DNA of 64,000 bases from Phycisphaerales bacterium (GTDB taxonomy: Bacteria; Planctomycetota; Phycisphaerae; Phycisphaerales; UBA1924). How positions within the stretch are numbered: position 1 is the stretch's first letter; every line of letters starts with the position of its first letter. The position numbers were made by a program, and so were the translations under genes. Location: assembly GCA_029260315.1 (NCBI GenBank), contig JAJDDM010000146.1, positions 1-64,000 of the forward strand, in the 5' to 3' direction. Under the pieces are notes generated by a model, which was not told the origin of the DNA, made no database searches, and worked only from the letters and a program-made list of their open reading frames with translations. Positions 8,613 through 17,832 of this stretch are shown here, piece by piece.

Positions 8613-11501
8613 CTAGGGCGTCAGCGAGGACGCGACGGCGTCGATGCGCGAGCGCCAGGGCTTGCCGCCCAGGCCCTCATCGAGCGTGCGGAGCATGGCG
8701 ATGTGCGCCAGGATCGTGCCCGTGCGCTCGCCGCTCGCGTTCTGGTTGCGCAGGATCTCCAGGAGCATCGCCCAGGCGTGCCAGAAGGCCTCGTCGGCGG
8801 GCTGAACGCTCTCTGTGAGCTGGCGGAGGCGCGCGAACGCCGAGGCGTCGTCGCCCAGGTTTCGCTCGATCCGCGCGATCCGGATCCGCACGCCGGGCGC
8901 GCCCCCTTCAAGCTGGTCGGCGTAAGGCAACAACGCCTCCAATGCCTCGATCTGGCGCGCGGGCAGACCCATGAGCTCGTAGGTCGTCGCCAGCGATGCC
9001 CGTTCGATGGCGGTGTCTTCTACCACGCCGTGGGCGCGGTACAGGGCGAGCGCGTTCCTCGCGTGGCGCTCGGCGGCCTCGAGCGAGACCTCCGCGTCCT
9101 CCTCTCGACCGGGAACGCCTCGCGTCGCGCGATGCAGCTCGTGCATGCGTGTGATCGCGTCGCGGACGAGCGGGCGGTACATCGCGACCGCCGGCGGGCC
9201 CTCGGGCGAGCCCGGGCGGATCTGTTCGAGCAGGTGCAGGCTGAAGTTCGAGTCGTGGAGCCTTGCGAGTTCGAGCAGCACGCTGTCGTGCTGGGCGAGC
9301 CAGTATTCTTCGTTTTCGAGGTCCTCGATCTTCTCGGCGTCGCGCAGGATCTGGTGGTAGTGGTTGAGGGCGATGGTCCGCTCGCTCGGGCCGGCGCTTC
9401 GAAGGACGTCGCGCGAGAAGAACAGCGCCCGCTGCACGACGCCGACCGTCTCGGGGGCCTCGGGCCAGCCCTCGTGGAGGGTCATGAGCATCATCGGGCC
9501 CTGGGCCCGGCGGATCACCCGGCGATCTCTGAGGAGCAGGTCGGCCAGCGCGATCAGCGCCGGTGGCGCGAGATGGTCGGCGTCGTCTCGCACCAGGATC
9601 TCGCGCAGCAAACCCTCGGCGGAGCGGGGATCGTCCCCCGCGAGCCGTCGGCGGGCCATCGCGAGCGTCGCCTCGGGCTGCAACTCGCGCAGGTCCGCGG
9701 CGTCATCCAGCAGGCGATCGATCCGGTCCAGGATCAGCGTCTCGCGCTGCTCGCGATCGAGCGCAAGGGCCTCGTGGGTGCGAAGTTGCAGGATCTGCGC
9801 GATCGCGAACCGCACCCAGGCCGGGTCGGGCGGCGACGACGCGCGCGAGAGCTGCATCGCCCGGCGGGTCATCGCGTCGATCGCCATCACCACGAGCGAA
9901 GCGTCGGAAGTTTCCGATGTCGGCGTGATCGGGGGCGACTCGATCGTCGCGAGCGCGCGCCCGCACGCCGCGGGGAAGCCGCCGAGCGGCGCCGACCGCA
10001 CGCCGGCGAGCACATGCTCGATCTGGAGGTCCCGCCCGCCCCACTCCGGAAACGGCGGCGGAACGAGATCCGGATCGCTCTGAGGGTCGTGGGGGACGAA
10101 CAGGATGCGCAGGTGGTCGCGATGCCAGATCACGCGCTCGTCGAGTGCATCGTCGAGCTTGGCCAACGCGGTTCTCACGATCTGAACTGCCTCGCCGACC
10201 CGCGACTCGTCTCCGCTCGCACCCGCGAGCAGGATCGCCGAGCGCGCGAGATGGAGCTGCGCGCTCGCGTCGATGCTGCTGGCGGCGAGGCCGAGCTCCT
10301 CGATCGCACGCTGAGCCCCGCGCACGACCGTCTCTCGTCCCCGATCGCTCGGATACGCAAAGAGCACCTGCCAATCGAGCCCGCGCGCCGCCAGCTCGTC
10401 CAGATACACGCGCGCCCGATCGACGCGCTCCTTGATCTGCACATGCATCGGCGGCGGGGCCTTGGTCAGCTCGACCAGATCCGCGGGCGAGCGGACGACA
10501 TACCCGGCGTCCCCGCCGTGCCGCGCGCCGATCGTCTGCAGCGTGCCCGTCGGGTCGTGGTCGAGAAACTGAATGGCCTTAATTAGCGTGTGGCGTCCCT
10601 GTGGCCCGCGCGGGTTGAGCGCATCGAGCCGCGAGAGCAGCGCGTCGCGCCAGGGCTCGGACCACGGCGGCGGCGGGCCCTCGGGCGGCGGCTGGTCGTC
10701 GTCCTGGCCCGGGCCGGTGCGCCGGATCGAGCGCGTGAGGAGGAAGATCGCGTCGGGGTTGAGTCGCAGCGCGAGCGCGAGCGCCGGGGCGGGGTCCGAG
10801 CGCCCCGAGGGCGTCACGCTCTCGCGCAGCTCGCGGACGACACTGGCGCGATGACGCGGCGAGGCGTCGACGAGGCCCCCGTCGCCCGCGATGAGCGTCG
10901 CGCGCGCCGTGTCTTCGGGATCGATGAACGAGCGGTCGCGGAACGACACGACCTGAAAGAGCTGGGTCGGATCGAGGCGCGAGAGCGATCGCTCGAGCTC
11001 ATCGACGATCAGGCCGTAGCTGGAGGCCATGGCGCCCGAGGTATCGACCACATACACGACGCTCGCCGCCCGATCGGCGCTGACGCCCGCGAAGCTGATC
11101 CCGCCCCGCCGACGCAGCGGCTCCATGACCACGGGCTGGCGCTGCGCGGGCGCGACCCTCGGCGGGGGCCTCGACACGCCCGGCGCAACGGTCTTTCGCG
11201 GCGGCGCGGGCTCGATCGCCGGCGAGATCGGCGCGGGCGTCTCGGGCACGTCCGGCATCGCGATCGCGTTGACCGGCGCGATCGCCGGGTCGGCCAGATC
11301 GATCACGACCTCGCCGGCCAGCGGCGGGCCTGGACGCGCGACGACGACCGTCCATGTCACGGTCGCGACGAGCGCGAGCAATAGGAGATGGATGGCGAGC
11401 GAGACCCCGACGGGCAACGCCGCGATCCGCGCCCGACGCCCGAGCCACACCGGGATCCGCGCCGGGTCGATCAGCGGCTTGGCGCGTCGTGCGGGGGGCA
11501 C
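8613..11501 (-). CDS. Membrane-anchored von Willebrand factor A domain protein
   Basis: About 962 residues. An N-terminal membrane helix (about 25-50) is followed by a proline-rich linker, a VWA domain (about 145-330) and a long helical repeat region resembling TPRs. The metal-site motif reads DTSGA where DxSxS is usual, so the second serine is alanine. The start GTG 11501 shares one base with the stop of the upstream DoxX gene (TAGTG). A longer frame to 11618 would run deep into that gene and is rejected. Its partners and role are unknown; VWA domains usually mediate protein contacts. Confidence 0.78.
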   Translation of the reverse strand: MPPARRAKPLIDPARIPVWLGRRARIAALPVGVSLAIHLLLLALVATVTWTVVVARPGPPLAGEVVIDLADPAIAPVNAIAMPDVPETPAPISPAIEPAPPRKTVAPGVSRPPPRVAPAQRQPVVMEPLRRRGGISFAGVSADRAASVVYVVDTSGAMASSYGLIVDELERSLSRLDPTQLFQVVSFRDRSFIDPEDTARATLIAGDGGLVDASPRHRASVVRELRESVTPSGRSDPAPALALALRLNPDAIFLLTRSIRRTGPGQDDDQPPPEGPPPPWSEPWRDALLSRLDALNPRGPQGRHTLIKAIQFLDHDPTGTLQTIGARHGGDAGYVVRSPADLVELTKAPPPMHVQIKERVDRARVYLDELAARGLDWQVLFAYPSDRGRETVVRGAQRAIEELGLAASSIDASAQLHLARSAILLAGASGDESRVGEAVQIVRTALAKLDDALDERVIWHRDHLRILFVPHDPQSDPDLVPPPFPEWGGRDLQIEHVLAGVRSAPLGGFPAACGRALATIESPPITPTSETSDASLVVMAIDAMTRRAMQLSRASSPPDPAWVRFAIAQILQLRTHEALALDREQRETLILDRIDRLLDDAADLRELQPEATLAMARRRLAGDDPRSAEGLLREILVRDDADHLAPPALIALADLLLRDRRVIRRAQGPMMLMTLHEGWPEAPETVGVVQRALFFSRDVLRSAGPSERTIALNHYHQILRDAEKIEDLENEEYWLAQHDSVLLELARLHDSNFSLHLLEQIRPGSPEGPPAVAMYRPLVRDAITRMHELHRATRGVPGREEDAEVSLEAAERHARNALALYRAHGVVEDTAIERASLATTYELMGLPARQIEALEALLPYADQLEGGAPGVRIRIARIERNLGDDASAFARLRQLTESVQPADEAFWHAWAMLLEILRNQNASGERTGTILAHIAMLRTLDEGLGGKPWRSRIDAVASSLTP

Positions 11502-12367
11502 TAGTCCTCGTCGAAGTCGTCGCTCTTGGACGAGCCGAAGAGGATGCGATCGAGCGAGAGCGTCCCCGCGCCGCTGAAGAAGATCGTGAGTCCGCCGGCG
11601 AGCAGGATCAGTTGCCATGCGAGGCCCATGTACGCACCGACATCAAAGATGTTGCCGTCCGGCGGGGCCGGCAGGAAGCCGAGCTCGGCGTCCACATGCC
11701 CCATCACCGCGGGCCCGATCTCGGTCAGCCACATGGCCATCCCCATGATCCCGATCACCGCGAGCCCCGAGACGCGCGCGAGGAAACCGATCAGAAGAAA
11801 GCCGCCCGCGAAGACCTCGGCGATCGCGACGGCCCAGCCGAGATACTTCGGCGTCGCGCCGTCGCCCATGAACGCCGGGAGCAGCGCCTTGTGCGTCTTG
11901 CCGTCCTCGGTCGTGGTCGTCTTCGACGCTTGCGAGACCAGCACCGCGACGCCGAAGAGCGGCTTGAGCTTGGGCAGGTCGTCGTCCGCGTTCTGGGCGA
12001 GCATGATCGCGTGGCTCGGGGCAAGCGCCGACCCGCCACCGCCGGGGTCATCGCCCCCGCCTTCACCCGGATCCCCCTCCGCGGGCTGATCGTCGGGGGG
12101 CTGATCGTCGGGGGGGTCGGTCGCGCCGTCGTCGTCAGGCGCCGATTCATCGGAGGTCGCGTCGTCGGGAGGCGCGGCGTCCAGGAAACCCTGCACCTTC
12201 GGCTGCTCGACGGCGCCCATGTCGACGAGCGCCTGGGCGTTTTCCGGTGTGATCTCGTAGTCCTCGGGGATCAGCTTGCCCAGACCCACCCAGAGGAACG
12301 TGACGCCGAGGACCAGGCGGACAAAGATCGGTGCGATGTGGTACGCGAGCTTCTGGCCGAAGGTCAT
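11501..12367 (-). CDS. DoxX-like membrane protein with acidic low-complexity insert
   Basis: A 288-residue DoxX/DoxD-type protein with about four membrane helices (starts MTFGQKLAYHIAPIF; later ending LILLAGGLTIFFSG). The DoxX core is split after the first helix by a 100-residue stretch that includes an Asp/Pro/Gly-rich segment (about residues 65-110), probably extracytoplasmic. ATG 12367 follows a strong AAGGAGGGGG site, so the longer frame to 12442 is not used. The VWA gene follows with a 1-base overlap, implying one operon. The biochemical role is unknown; the family is often linked to redox or sulfur metabolism. Confidence 0.75.
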   Translation of the reverse strand: MTFGQKLAYHIAPIFVRLVLGVTFLWVGLGKLIPEDYEITPENAQALVDMGAVEQPKVQGFLDAAPPDDATSDESAPDDDGATDPPDDQPPDDQPAEGDPGEGGGDDPGGGGSALAPSHAIMLAQNADDDLPKLKPLFGVAVLVSQASKTTTTEDGKTHKALLPAFMGDGATPKYLGWAVAIAEVFAGGFLLIGFLARVSGLAVIGIMGMAMWLTEIGPAVMGHVDAELGFLPAPPDGNIFDVGAYMGLAWQLILLAGGLTIFFSGAGTLSLDRILFGSSKSDDFDED

Positions 12368-12457
12368 GGCCCCCTCCTTGCAATGACGCCCGATAGGCTG
12401 CGTCCGCGGCGGCTTCATACAATAGCGCCCGGCGCAGAGCATCGGCGATCGCCGCGA

Positions 12458-12542
12458 GCGGGTGTGGCGGAACTGGTAGACGCGCGGGGTTTAGGTCCCC
12501 GTGGGCGATGAGCCCGTGCAGGTTCGAGTCCTGTCACCCGCA
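12458..12542 (+). tRNA. tRNA-Leu (anticodon UAG)
   Basis: Length 85 nt, with acceptor arms gcgggtg / cacccgc, an anticodon stem cgggg / ccccg and anticodon tag at 12492-12494. A long variable arm (tgggcgatgagccc) is as expected for a class II leucine tRNA. The T-arm contains ggttcgagtcc. The discriminator base is A at 12542 and the CCA is not encoded. It reads CUA and probably other CUN codons. Confidence 0.96.
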
Positions 12543-12712
12543 TTCGACGAGCTTGCCCCCCGACACCCACAGGGGCGGGAGGAGTCCTCTGCCGCCTGCG
12601 TGCCCCTGGCCGGTCAGTGCGGACCGGTAACCCTCCACAGACCGGCTCGGAGTTGAAGCGGATGGCGTGCGTGCCGATATCGGTCGAGAACCCATCTCCG
12701 TGGGATGCACGC

Positions 12713-14533
12713 ATGGATAACGCTGGGCGAACATCGACCGCTCGAAGACCAGGACTCCGGCGGATGCTGGTGCGCGGCGAGTCTGTCATCGCCGGCGCTG
12801 GGATCCTTAGCGGCGTGATCCTGCTCGTCGTGATGGGAGGCCTGGCGTTGGGCACACACCTGCTGGGCGTGCGTGCAGCCGAGCAGGCCCAGGCCGATCG
12901 CGCCAACGACGCCGTCCGCCAACTCGCAAGCGAGCTGCCGAGGCTCGTCGAGCAGGGCCGGCTCACGGAGCTGCGCCGCGTTGTCCAGGATCTCGCGATC
13001 AACCAGATGGTCGGCGAGGCGCGCGTGCTGCTCGGCGACGGGCGGGTCATCGCATCGACGACGCTGAGCGAGATCACCTCGTCGGCGCTCCCCGAGACAC
13101 TCCCGGCGGTGCGGGAGGATGTCGCGATGGCGGGGCACGCGGTCGAGACGCAGAACGGAACGATCGTCATCGCGGCAAGTCCCGCCGACGCGAACGCGAA
13201 CGACGCCTGGGCGATCCAGGCCGCGATCGGCGGCGCGGGGGCGCTGGCCCTCGCCGGGCTCTGGCTCGTCTATCGACGCCTGCGCAGCAAGATCGGCGCG
13301 CTGGGCGCGATCCGCGACGCTCTGCTCGCGGCAGCCGACGGCGAGACCTGCGTCGGTGCGCTGACTGTCAGCGGCGACCTCGGCCCCGCGGCAAGAGCCT
13401 GGAACTCCCTGCTCTCCGATCGAGAGTCCCTCCGCGAGAAGATGGTCAGCGAGAGGGTCGACGAGACCCTGGTCGGCTCCAAGCACGGGCGAGGCGACGC
13501 CTGCGACGCGCTCTGGCACGGCATCGTCGTCCTCGACGAGCAGGGCCGGATCCGCTATGCCAACAGCGCCGCGGCGGTCTTCCTGGAACGCGAACGCGAC
13601 GAGCTGCGCGGCCTCGCACTCGAAAATATCGTGAGCGACACCTCGCTGCGGACGGCGCTGCGCCGCGTCCTTACCGGCGAGATCAAGCGCAGGATGAGCG
13701 TCGAGCTCGGACGCGACGGCGAGCGCGAGGACGTGCTCCGATTCACCGTCCGTCCGCTGCGGGGCATCGACGGCGGCGACGCGATGGTCGTCATCGAGGA
13801 CATCACCCAGCAGCGCGTCGCCTCCAAGGCCACCGGCGGGTTCGTCGCCCAGGCGACCCACGAACTCCGCACGCCCCTGACCAATATCCGCCTCTACGTC
13901 GAGGAGGCCATCGACCTGAACGAGAGCGACCCCGGCGAGCGCTCGCGCTGCCTCAACGTCATCAACCAGGAGACCAGACGCCTGGAGCGGCTCGTCGGCG
14001 ACATGCTCAGCGTCGCCGAGATCGAGTCCGGCGGGCTCTCGCTCAAGGTCGGCGACGTCCGCCTCCAGCCCATGCTCGAGGATCTGCGCACCGAGTTCGA
14101 GGCCAACGCCCTCGAACGAGGCGTCGCGCTGTCGTTCGACATGCCCCCCAAGTTCCCCGTCTTCGGCGGCGACCGCGAGAAACTCTCGCTCGTCATGCAC
14201 AACCTGCTGGGCAACGCCATCAAGTACACCCCCTCGGGCGGCAAGGTCGAGGTGCGCGTGCTCGCAAGCGATGCCGAGCTCCAGGTCGAGTTCCGTGACT
14301 CGGGCATCGGCATCGCCCAGAGCGATCAGGAGCGCGTCTTCCAGCCGTTCTTCAGAACCGACGAGGCGCGATCGGGAGGCTTCGGCGGCACCGGGCTCGG
14401 GCTCGCCATCGCCCAGGAGATCGCCGAGCTCCACGGCGGGGAGATCACACTGGAATCAGCGCCCGCCAAGGGCAGCGTGTTCACGATGCGGATCCCCAAC
14501 GCGCCGGTGATCGATCGGGCGATGGCCGCATAG
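12713..14533 (+). CDS. Membrane sensor histidine kinase
   Basis: A 606-residue two-component sensor kinase. A membrane helix (about 25-45) and an extracytoplasmic segment precede a second helix near 190. A PAS-like region (about 260-370) follows, then HisKA with the phospho-acceptor motif ATHELRTPLT (about 383). The ATPase domain has N box NLLGNAIKYTP and G boxes DSGIGIA and GGTGLGLA. The start MDNAGRTS at 12713 is preferred over 12617 because it leads directly into the first helix. No response regulator lies nearby. It heads the pilus/secretion cluster and may control it. Confidence 0.92.
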   Translation: MDNAGRTSTARRPGLRRMLVRGESVIAGAGILSGVILLVVMGGLALGTHLLGVRAAEQAQADRANDAVRQLASELPRLVEQGRLTELRRVVQDLAINQMVGEARVLLGDGRVIASTTLSEITSSALPETLPAVREDVAMAGHAVETQNGTIVIAASPADANANDAWAIQAAIGGAGALALAGLWLVYRRLRSKIGALGAIRDALLAAADGETCVGALTVSGDLGPAARAWNSLLSDRESLREKMVSERVDETLVGSKHGRGDACDALWHGIVVLDEQGRIRYANSAAAVFLERERDELRGLALENIVSDTSLRTALRRVLTGEIKRRMSVELGRDGEREDVLRFTVRPLRGIDGGDAMVVIEDITQQRVASKATGGFVAQATHELRTPLTNIRLYVEEAIDLNESDPGERSRCLNVINQETRRLERLVGDMLSVAEIESGGLSLKVGDVRLQPMLEDLRTEFEANALERGVALSFDMPPKFPVFGGDREKLSLVMHNLLGNAIKYTPSGGKVEVRVLASDAELQVEFRDSGIGIAQSDQERVFQPFFRTDEARSGGFGGTGLGLAIAQEIAELHGGEITLESAPAKGSVFTMRIPNAPVIDRAMAA

Positions 14534-14543
14534 GGGTCCATGG

Positions 14544-14879
14544 ATGCGGATCGACGAGCAAAAGCACGGCGCCGTCACCGTCCTGCGGGCCAACGGGCCC
14601 ATCGCGGGCGAAGACGCGACCGACTTCGCACTGCGGCTGCAAAGAGCGGCAAAGGAGACCCTGGGCCGGCTCGTGATCGACGCCTCGGCGATCCCCTTCA
14701 TCGACAGCGAGGCGATCGAGGCGATGCTCGACACCAGCGAGATCCTGGGCGACATGGGCGGAACACTGAAGATCTGCGCCGCCAACGAGACCCTGCGCGA
14801 GGTGCTCGATCTCACCGGCGTCGCGTCCAGCCTCGAGCAGTTCGAGAACATCTCCGACGCCGTGAGGAGCTTCCTGTGA
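14544..14879 (+). CDS. STAS domain protein (anti-sigma antagonist-like)
   Basis: A 111-residue single STAS domain, with the conserved loop FIDSEAIEAML carrying a serine (about residue 54) at the usual phosphorylation position. Such proteins switch partners when phosphorylated. It lies 10 bp after the histidine kinase, and its stop overlaps the GTG start of gspE (GTGA). It is therefore probably made together with the motor ATPase and may regulate it or a sigma factor. The RsbU-like phosphatase at 5231-6886 could act on it. Confidence 0.85.
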   Translation: MRIDEQKHGAVTVLRANGPIAGEDATDFALRLQRAAKETLGRLVIDASAIPFIDSEAIEAMLDTSEILGDMGGTLKICAANETLREVLDLTGVASSLEQFENISDAVRSFL

Positions 14880-16621
14880 GCCTCGGGAAGCCCAAGAGAA
14901 AGGTCGGCGAGGCCCTCATCGAGAGCGGCTCGGTGACAAAGGAGCAGCTCGAGCTCGCGCTCACGAGCCAGGCCGACACCGGCAGACGCCTGGGCGAGGT
15001 GCTCGTCGAGCAGGGGGCGATCGGGCCGGCGACTCTCGTGCAGGCGCTCGGCGAGTGCATGGGAGTTCCCGCGTGCCAGCTCCGCCACGGCCTCATCGAC
15101 CCGGCGCTGCTGCCGCTCATCGGCGCTGAAGAAGCAGAGCGCCTTGTCGCCCTGCCCATGTTCCTCGTGCGGGACGAGCTGACCGTCGCGATGGCAGAGC
15201 CCCAGAGCCTGCCCACGGTCGACCGCCTGGCGCAGATGACCGGGCACAAGATCCGCCCGGTGCTCGCCCTCGAGGCCAACATCCTCGAGTTCATCCGCAA
15301 GTACGCCTCGGGCGACATGGACGTCGACGCCTTCCTGACCAGCCTCAGCGAGTCGGACGTCGAGGTCGTCGAGCGCGAGAGCGTCGACGACGGCCCGAGC
15401 ACCGACCTCGACAAGATGGTCGAGGGCAGCCCGATTATCAACCTCGTCAACGTCGCGCTGCTCACCGCCATCAAGGCTGGCGCAAGCGACATCCACGTCG
15501 AGCCCGCCAAGACCGGCACCCGTATCCGCCATCGCATCGACGGCGGCCTGCGCGACCTGATGAAGCCCCCCGCGGGGATGCACGCGGCGGTCGTCTCGCG
15601 CATCAAGGTCATCGGCAAGATGGATATCGCCGAGAAACGCCTCCCCCAGGAGGGGCGCGTCCGGATCGTCGCCGAGGGACGCGAGATCGACCTGCGCGTC
15701 AGCAGCATCCCCACGCTGCTGGGCGAAAAAGTCGTCGTGCGCATCCTCGACAAGCAGAACCTCAAGGTCCGCATGGAGGATCTGGGTTTCCGCCAGGAAA
15801 CGCTGCTCACCTTCCAGAAGATCCTCAGCCAGCCGCACGGGCTCGTGCTCGTCACCGGCCCGACCGGCAGCGGCAAGACGACGACCCTCTACTCGGCGCT
15901 CGACCTGCTGCGCAGCCCCGAGCGTAACCTCGTGACGGTCGAGGACCCGGTCGAGTACCAGCTCGACCTCATCAACCAGATCCAGGTCTCCGAGCCCATC
16001 GGCATGACCTTCGCCCGCGCCCTGCGCTCGATCCTCCGCCAGGACCCCGACATCATCATGGTCGGCGAGATCCGCGACGAGGAGACCGCGCGGGTCGCGA
16101 TCCAGGCGGCGCTCACCGGGCACGGCGTGCTCGCGACGCTCCACACCAACGACGCGCCCGGCGCCGTCGCGCGCCTCGACGACATGAATCTCGAGAGCTA
16201 CCTCGTCGCCAGCGCCCTCAACGGCGTCGTCGCCCAGCGCCTCGCCCGGACCATCTGCCCGGGCTGTGAGACCAAATACTTCCCTGCCGACACCGTGCTC
16301 CAGGACGCCGACCTCGCGCACCTCAGCGGCAAGAGCTTCAAGAAGGGCACCGGCTGCCAGCAATGCCACGACACGGGCTTCCGCGGGCGCATCGGCGTTT
16401 ACGAGGTCATGGAGGCCACCCCCGAGATCCGCCGGCTCATCCACCACCAGGCCCCGACGCACGATATCCGCGCGACCGTCCAGCGCCAGGGGATGCTCTC
16501 GCTGCGCGAGGAGGGCGTGGCGCTCGCGATCCAGGGCCTCACGACGCTCGAAGAGATCCTCCGGATCACCCACGCCGACGACATCGACGACGGCGCTCCC
16601 GCGCGGAGGGCCGCGGCATGA
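14876..16621 (+). CDS. GspE/PilB-type secretion or pilus assembly ATPase
   Basis: A hexameric cytoplasmic ATPase that powers pilin/pseudopilin assembly. The 581-residue protein has an N-terminal MshEN-like domain (about 1-150) and a RecA-like ATPase with Walker A GPTGSGKTTTLYS near residue 328, followed by VEDPVEYQ and the His-box region. A four-cysteine zinc site (CPGC...CQQC) lies near 460-500. The start is GTG 14876, overlapping the STAS stop. The frame is open upstream to 14540, but that part is antisense-like sequence within the STAS gene. Whether the machine is a type IV pilus or a T2SS is undecided. Confidence 0.95.
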   Translation: MSLGKPKRKVGEALIESGSVTKEQLELALTSQADTGRRLGEVLVEQGAIGPATLVQALGECMGVPACQLRHGLIDPALLPLIGAEEAERLVALPMFLVRDELTVAMAEPQSLPTVDRLAQMTGHKIRPVLALEANILEFIRKYASGDMDVDAFLTSLSESDVEVVERESVDDGPSTDLDKMVEGSPIINLVNVALLTAIKAGASDIHVEPAKTGTRIRHRIDGGLRDLMKPPAGMHAAVVSRIKVIGKMDIAEKRLPQEGRVRIVAEGREIDLRVSSIPTLLGEKVVVRILDKQNLKVRMEDLGFRQETLLTFQKILSQPHGLVLVTGPTGSGKTTTLYSALDLLRSPERNLVTVEDPVEYQLDLINQIQVSEPIGMTFARALRSILRQDPDIIMVGEIRDEETARVAIQAALTGHGVLATLHTNDAPGAVARLDDMNLESYLVASALNGVVAQRLARTICPGCETKYFPADTVLQDADLAHLSGKSFKKGTGCQQCHDTGFRGRIGVYEVMEATPEIRRLIHHQAPTHDIRATVQRQGMLSLREEGVALAIQGLTTLEEILRITHADDIDDGAPARRAAA

Positions 16622-17832
16622 GCTACGCCTACACCGCCTACGACCGCGCAGGCAAGAAGAAGTCCGGCGTCGTCGGCGCCGCGAGCGAGCAGGAGGCCCG
16701 CGAGCATCTCCGGCGTGACGGGCTGTACGCGACCGACGTCGTGGCCTCGAGCGCGCCCAAGGCCGCCGCGGGCAATCTCAGACCGCCGACCAGGCGGCTC
16801 AACGCCCTGGTCTACACGCTGCGCCAGCTCGCGGTGCTCATCTCCACCGGCACGCGGATCGCCGACGCGCTGGCGGTCGTCGAGCGCCAATCGAAGAACG
16901 ACCGCTGGCGGGCCATCATCGCGGACGTCCGCCTGCGCGTCGAAGAGGGCGAGAGCCTCAGCGCCGCGATGGCGACCCACCCCAGGTGTTTCGATGCCGT
17001 CTGCCAGAGCCTCGTCGCCGCGGGCGAATCCGCGGGCAACCTCAACGTCACGCTCGACCGCCTGAGCCGCCTGGTCCGCAGGCGCCAGCGGATGCGCGCC
17101 ACCCTCATCGGCGCGATGATCTACCCGGCCCTACTCATCCTCATCTCCTCGGGCGTGCTCGCCGTGATGGCCGTGCTCGTGCTCCCGCGCTTCGGCGAGA
17201 TGTTCGAGTCCCTCGACGTGCCCCTGCCCGCATCGACCGCCGTCCTGCTCGATCTCAGCGCCTTCATGCGCGAGAGCTGGTGGATCGTGCTCGGATCGCT
17301 CGTCGGTGTGACGTGCGCCGTTGCCGCGATTCTGCGCACCGCCTGGGGACTCAAGATGAAGGACCGAGCGATGATCCGCCTCCCTGTGTTCGGCGGACTC
17401 CAGCGCTCGGTCGCCGCCGGACAGATCGCCCGCCTGATGAGCCTGCTGCTCACCAGCCGCGTCCCGCTGCTGGAGGCGATCGAGCTGACGCGCAACACCA
17501 TGCGCAACGGCGAGTATCGCGATCTGCTGAACGAGGCGGGCGAGCGGGTGACCAAGGGCGAGCACCTCAGCGCCGCGCTGGCGAACTCGCCGCTGATCCC
17601 CTCGAACATGGGCGAGGCCCTGCGCAGCGCCGAGCGTGCCGGCGCCGTCGCCCCCGTGCTCGCCGACGTCGCGGACTACATCGAGGAGGACACCGAGTCC
17701 CTGGTCAAGTCGCTCACCACGATCCTCGAGCCCGCGATCCTGATCGTCATGGGCGTCCTTGTCGCCTTCGTCGCGATCAGCATCTTCCTGCCGCTGTTCG
17801 ACCTCACGGCCTCGGCCCAGGGAGGTGGATGA
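16618..17832 (+). CDS. GspF/PilC-type inner membrane platform protein
   Basis: Anchors the assembly ATPase to the inner membrane. The 404-residue protein begins MSYAYTAYDRAGKKKSG, typical of the family, and has two repeated T2SSF domains (about 70-195 and 275-395) each followed by hydrophobic helices; the last ends IFLPLFDLT. ATG 16618 overlaps the gspE stop by 4 bp. The longer open frame upstream to 16363 lies inside gspE. Confidence 0.95.
   Translation: MSYAYTAYDRAGKKKSGVVGAASEQEAREHLRRDGLYATDVVASSAPKAAAGNLRPPTRRLNALVYTLRQLAVLISTGTRIADALAVVERQSKNDRWRAIIADVRLRVEEGESLSAAMATHPRCFDAVCQSLVAAGESAGNLNVTLDRLSRLVRRRQRMRATLIGAMIYPALLILISSGVLAVMAVLVLPRFGEMFESLDVPLPASTAVLLDLSAFMRESWWIVLGSLVGVTCAVAAILRTAWGLKMKDRAMIRLPVFGGLQRSVAAGQIARLMSLLLTSRVPLLEAIELTRNTMRNGEYRDLLNEAGERVTKGEHLSAALANSPLIPSNMGEALRSAERAGAVAPVLADVADYIEEDTESLVKSLTTILEPAILIVMGVLVAFVAISIFLPLFDLTASAQGGG

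Noticed and set aside
12614-14434. A 606-codon frame antisense to the histidine kinase
   Set aside because: A typical GC-rich shadow; the plus-strand kinase has all motifs.
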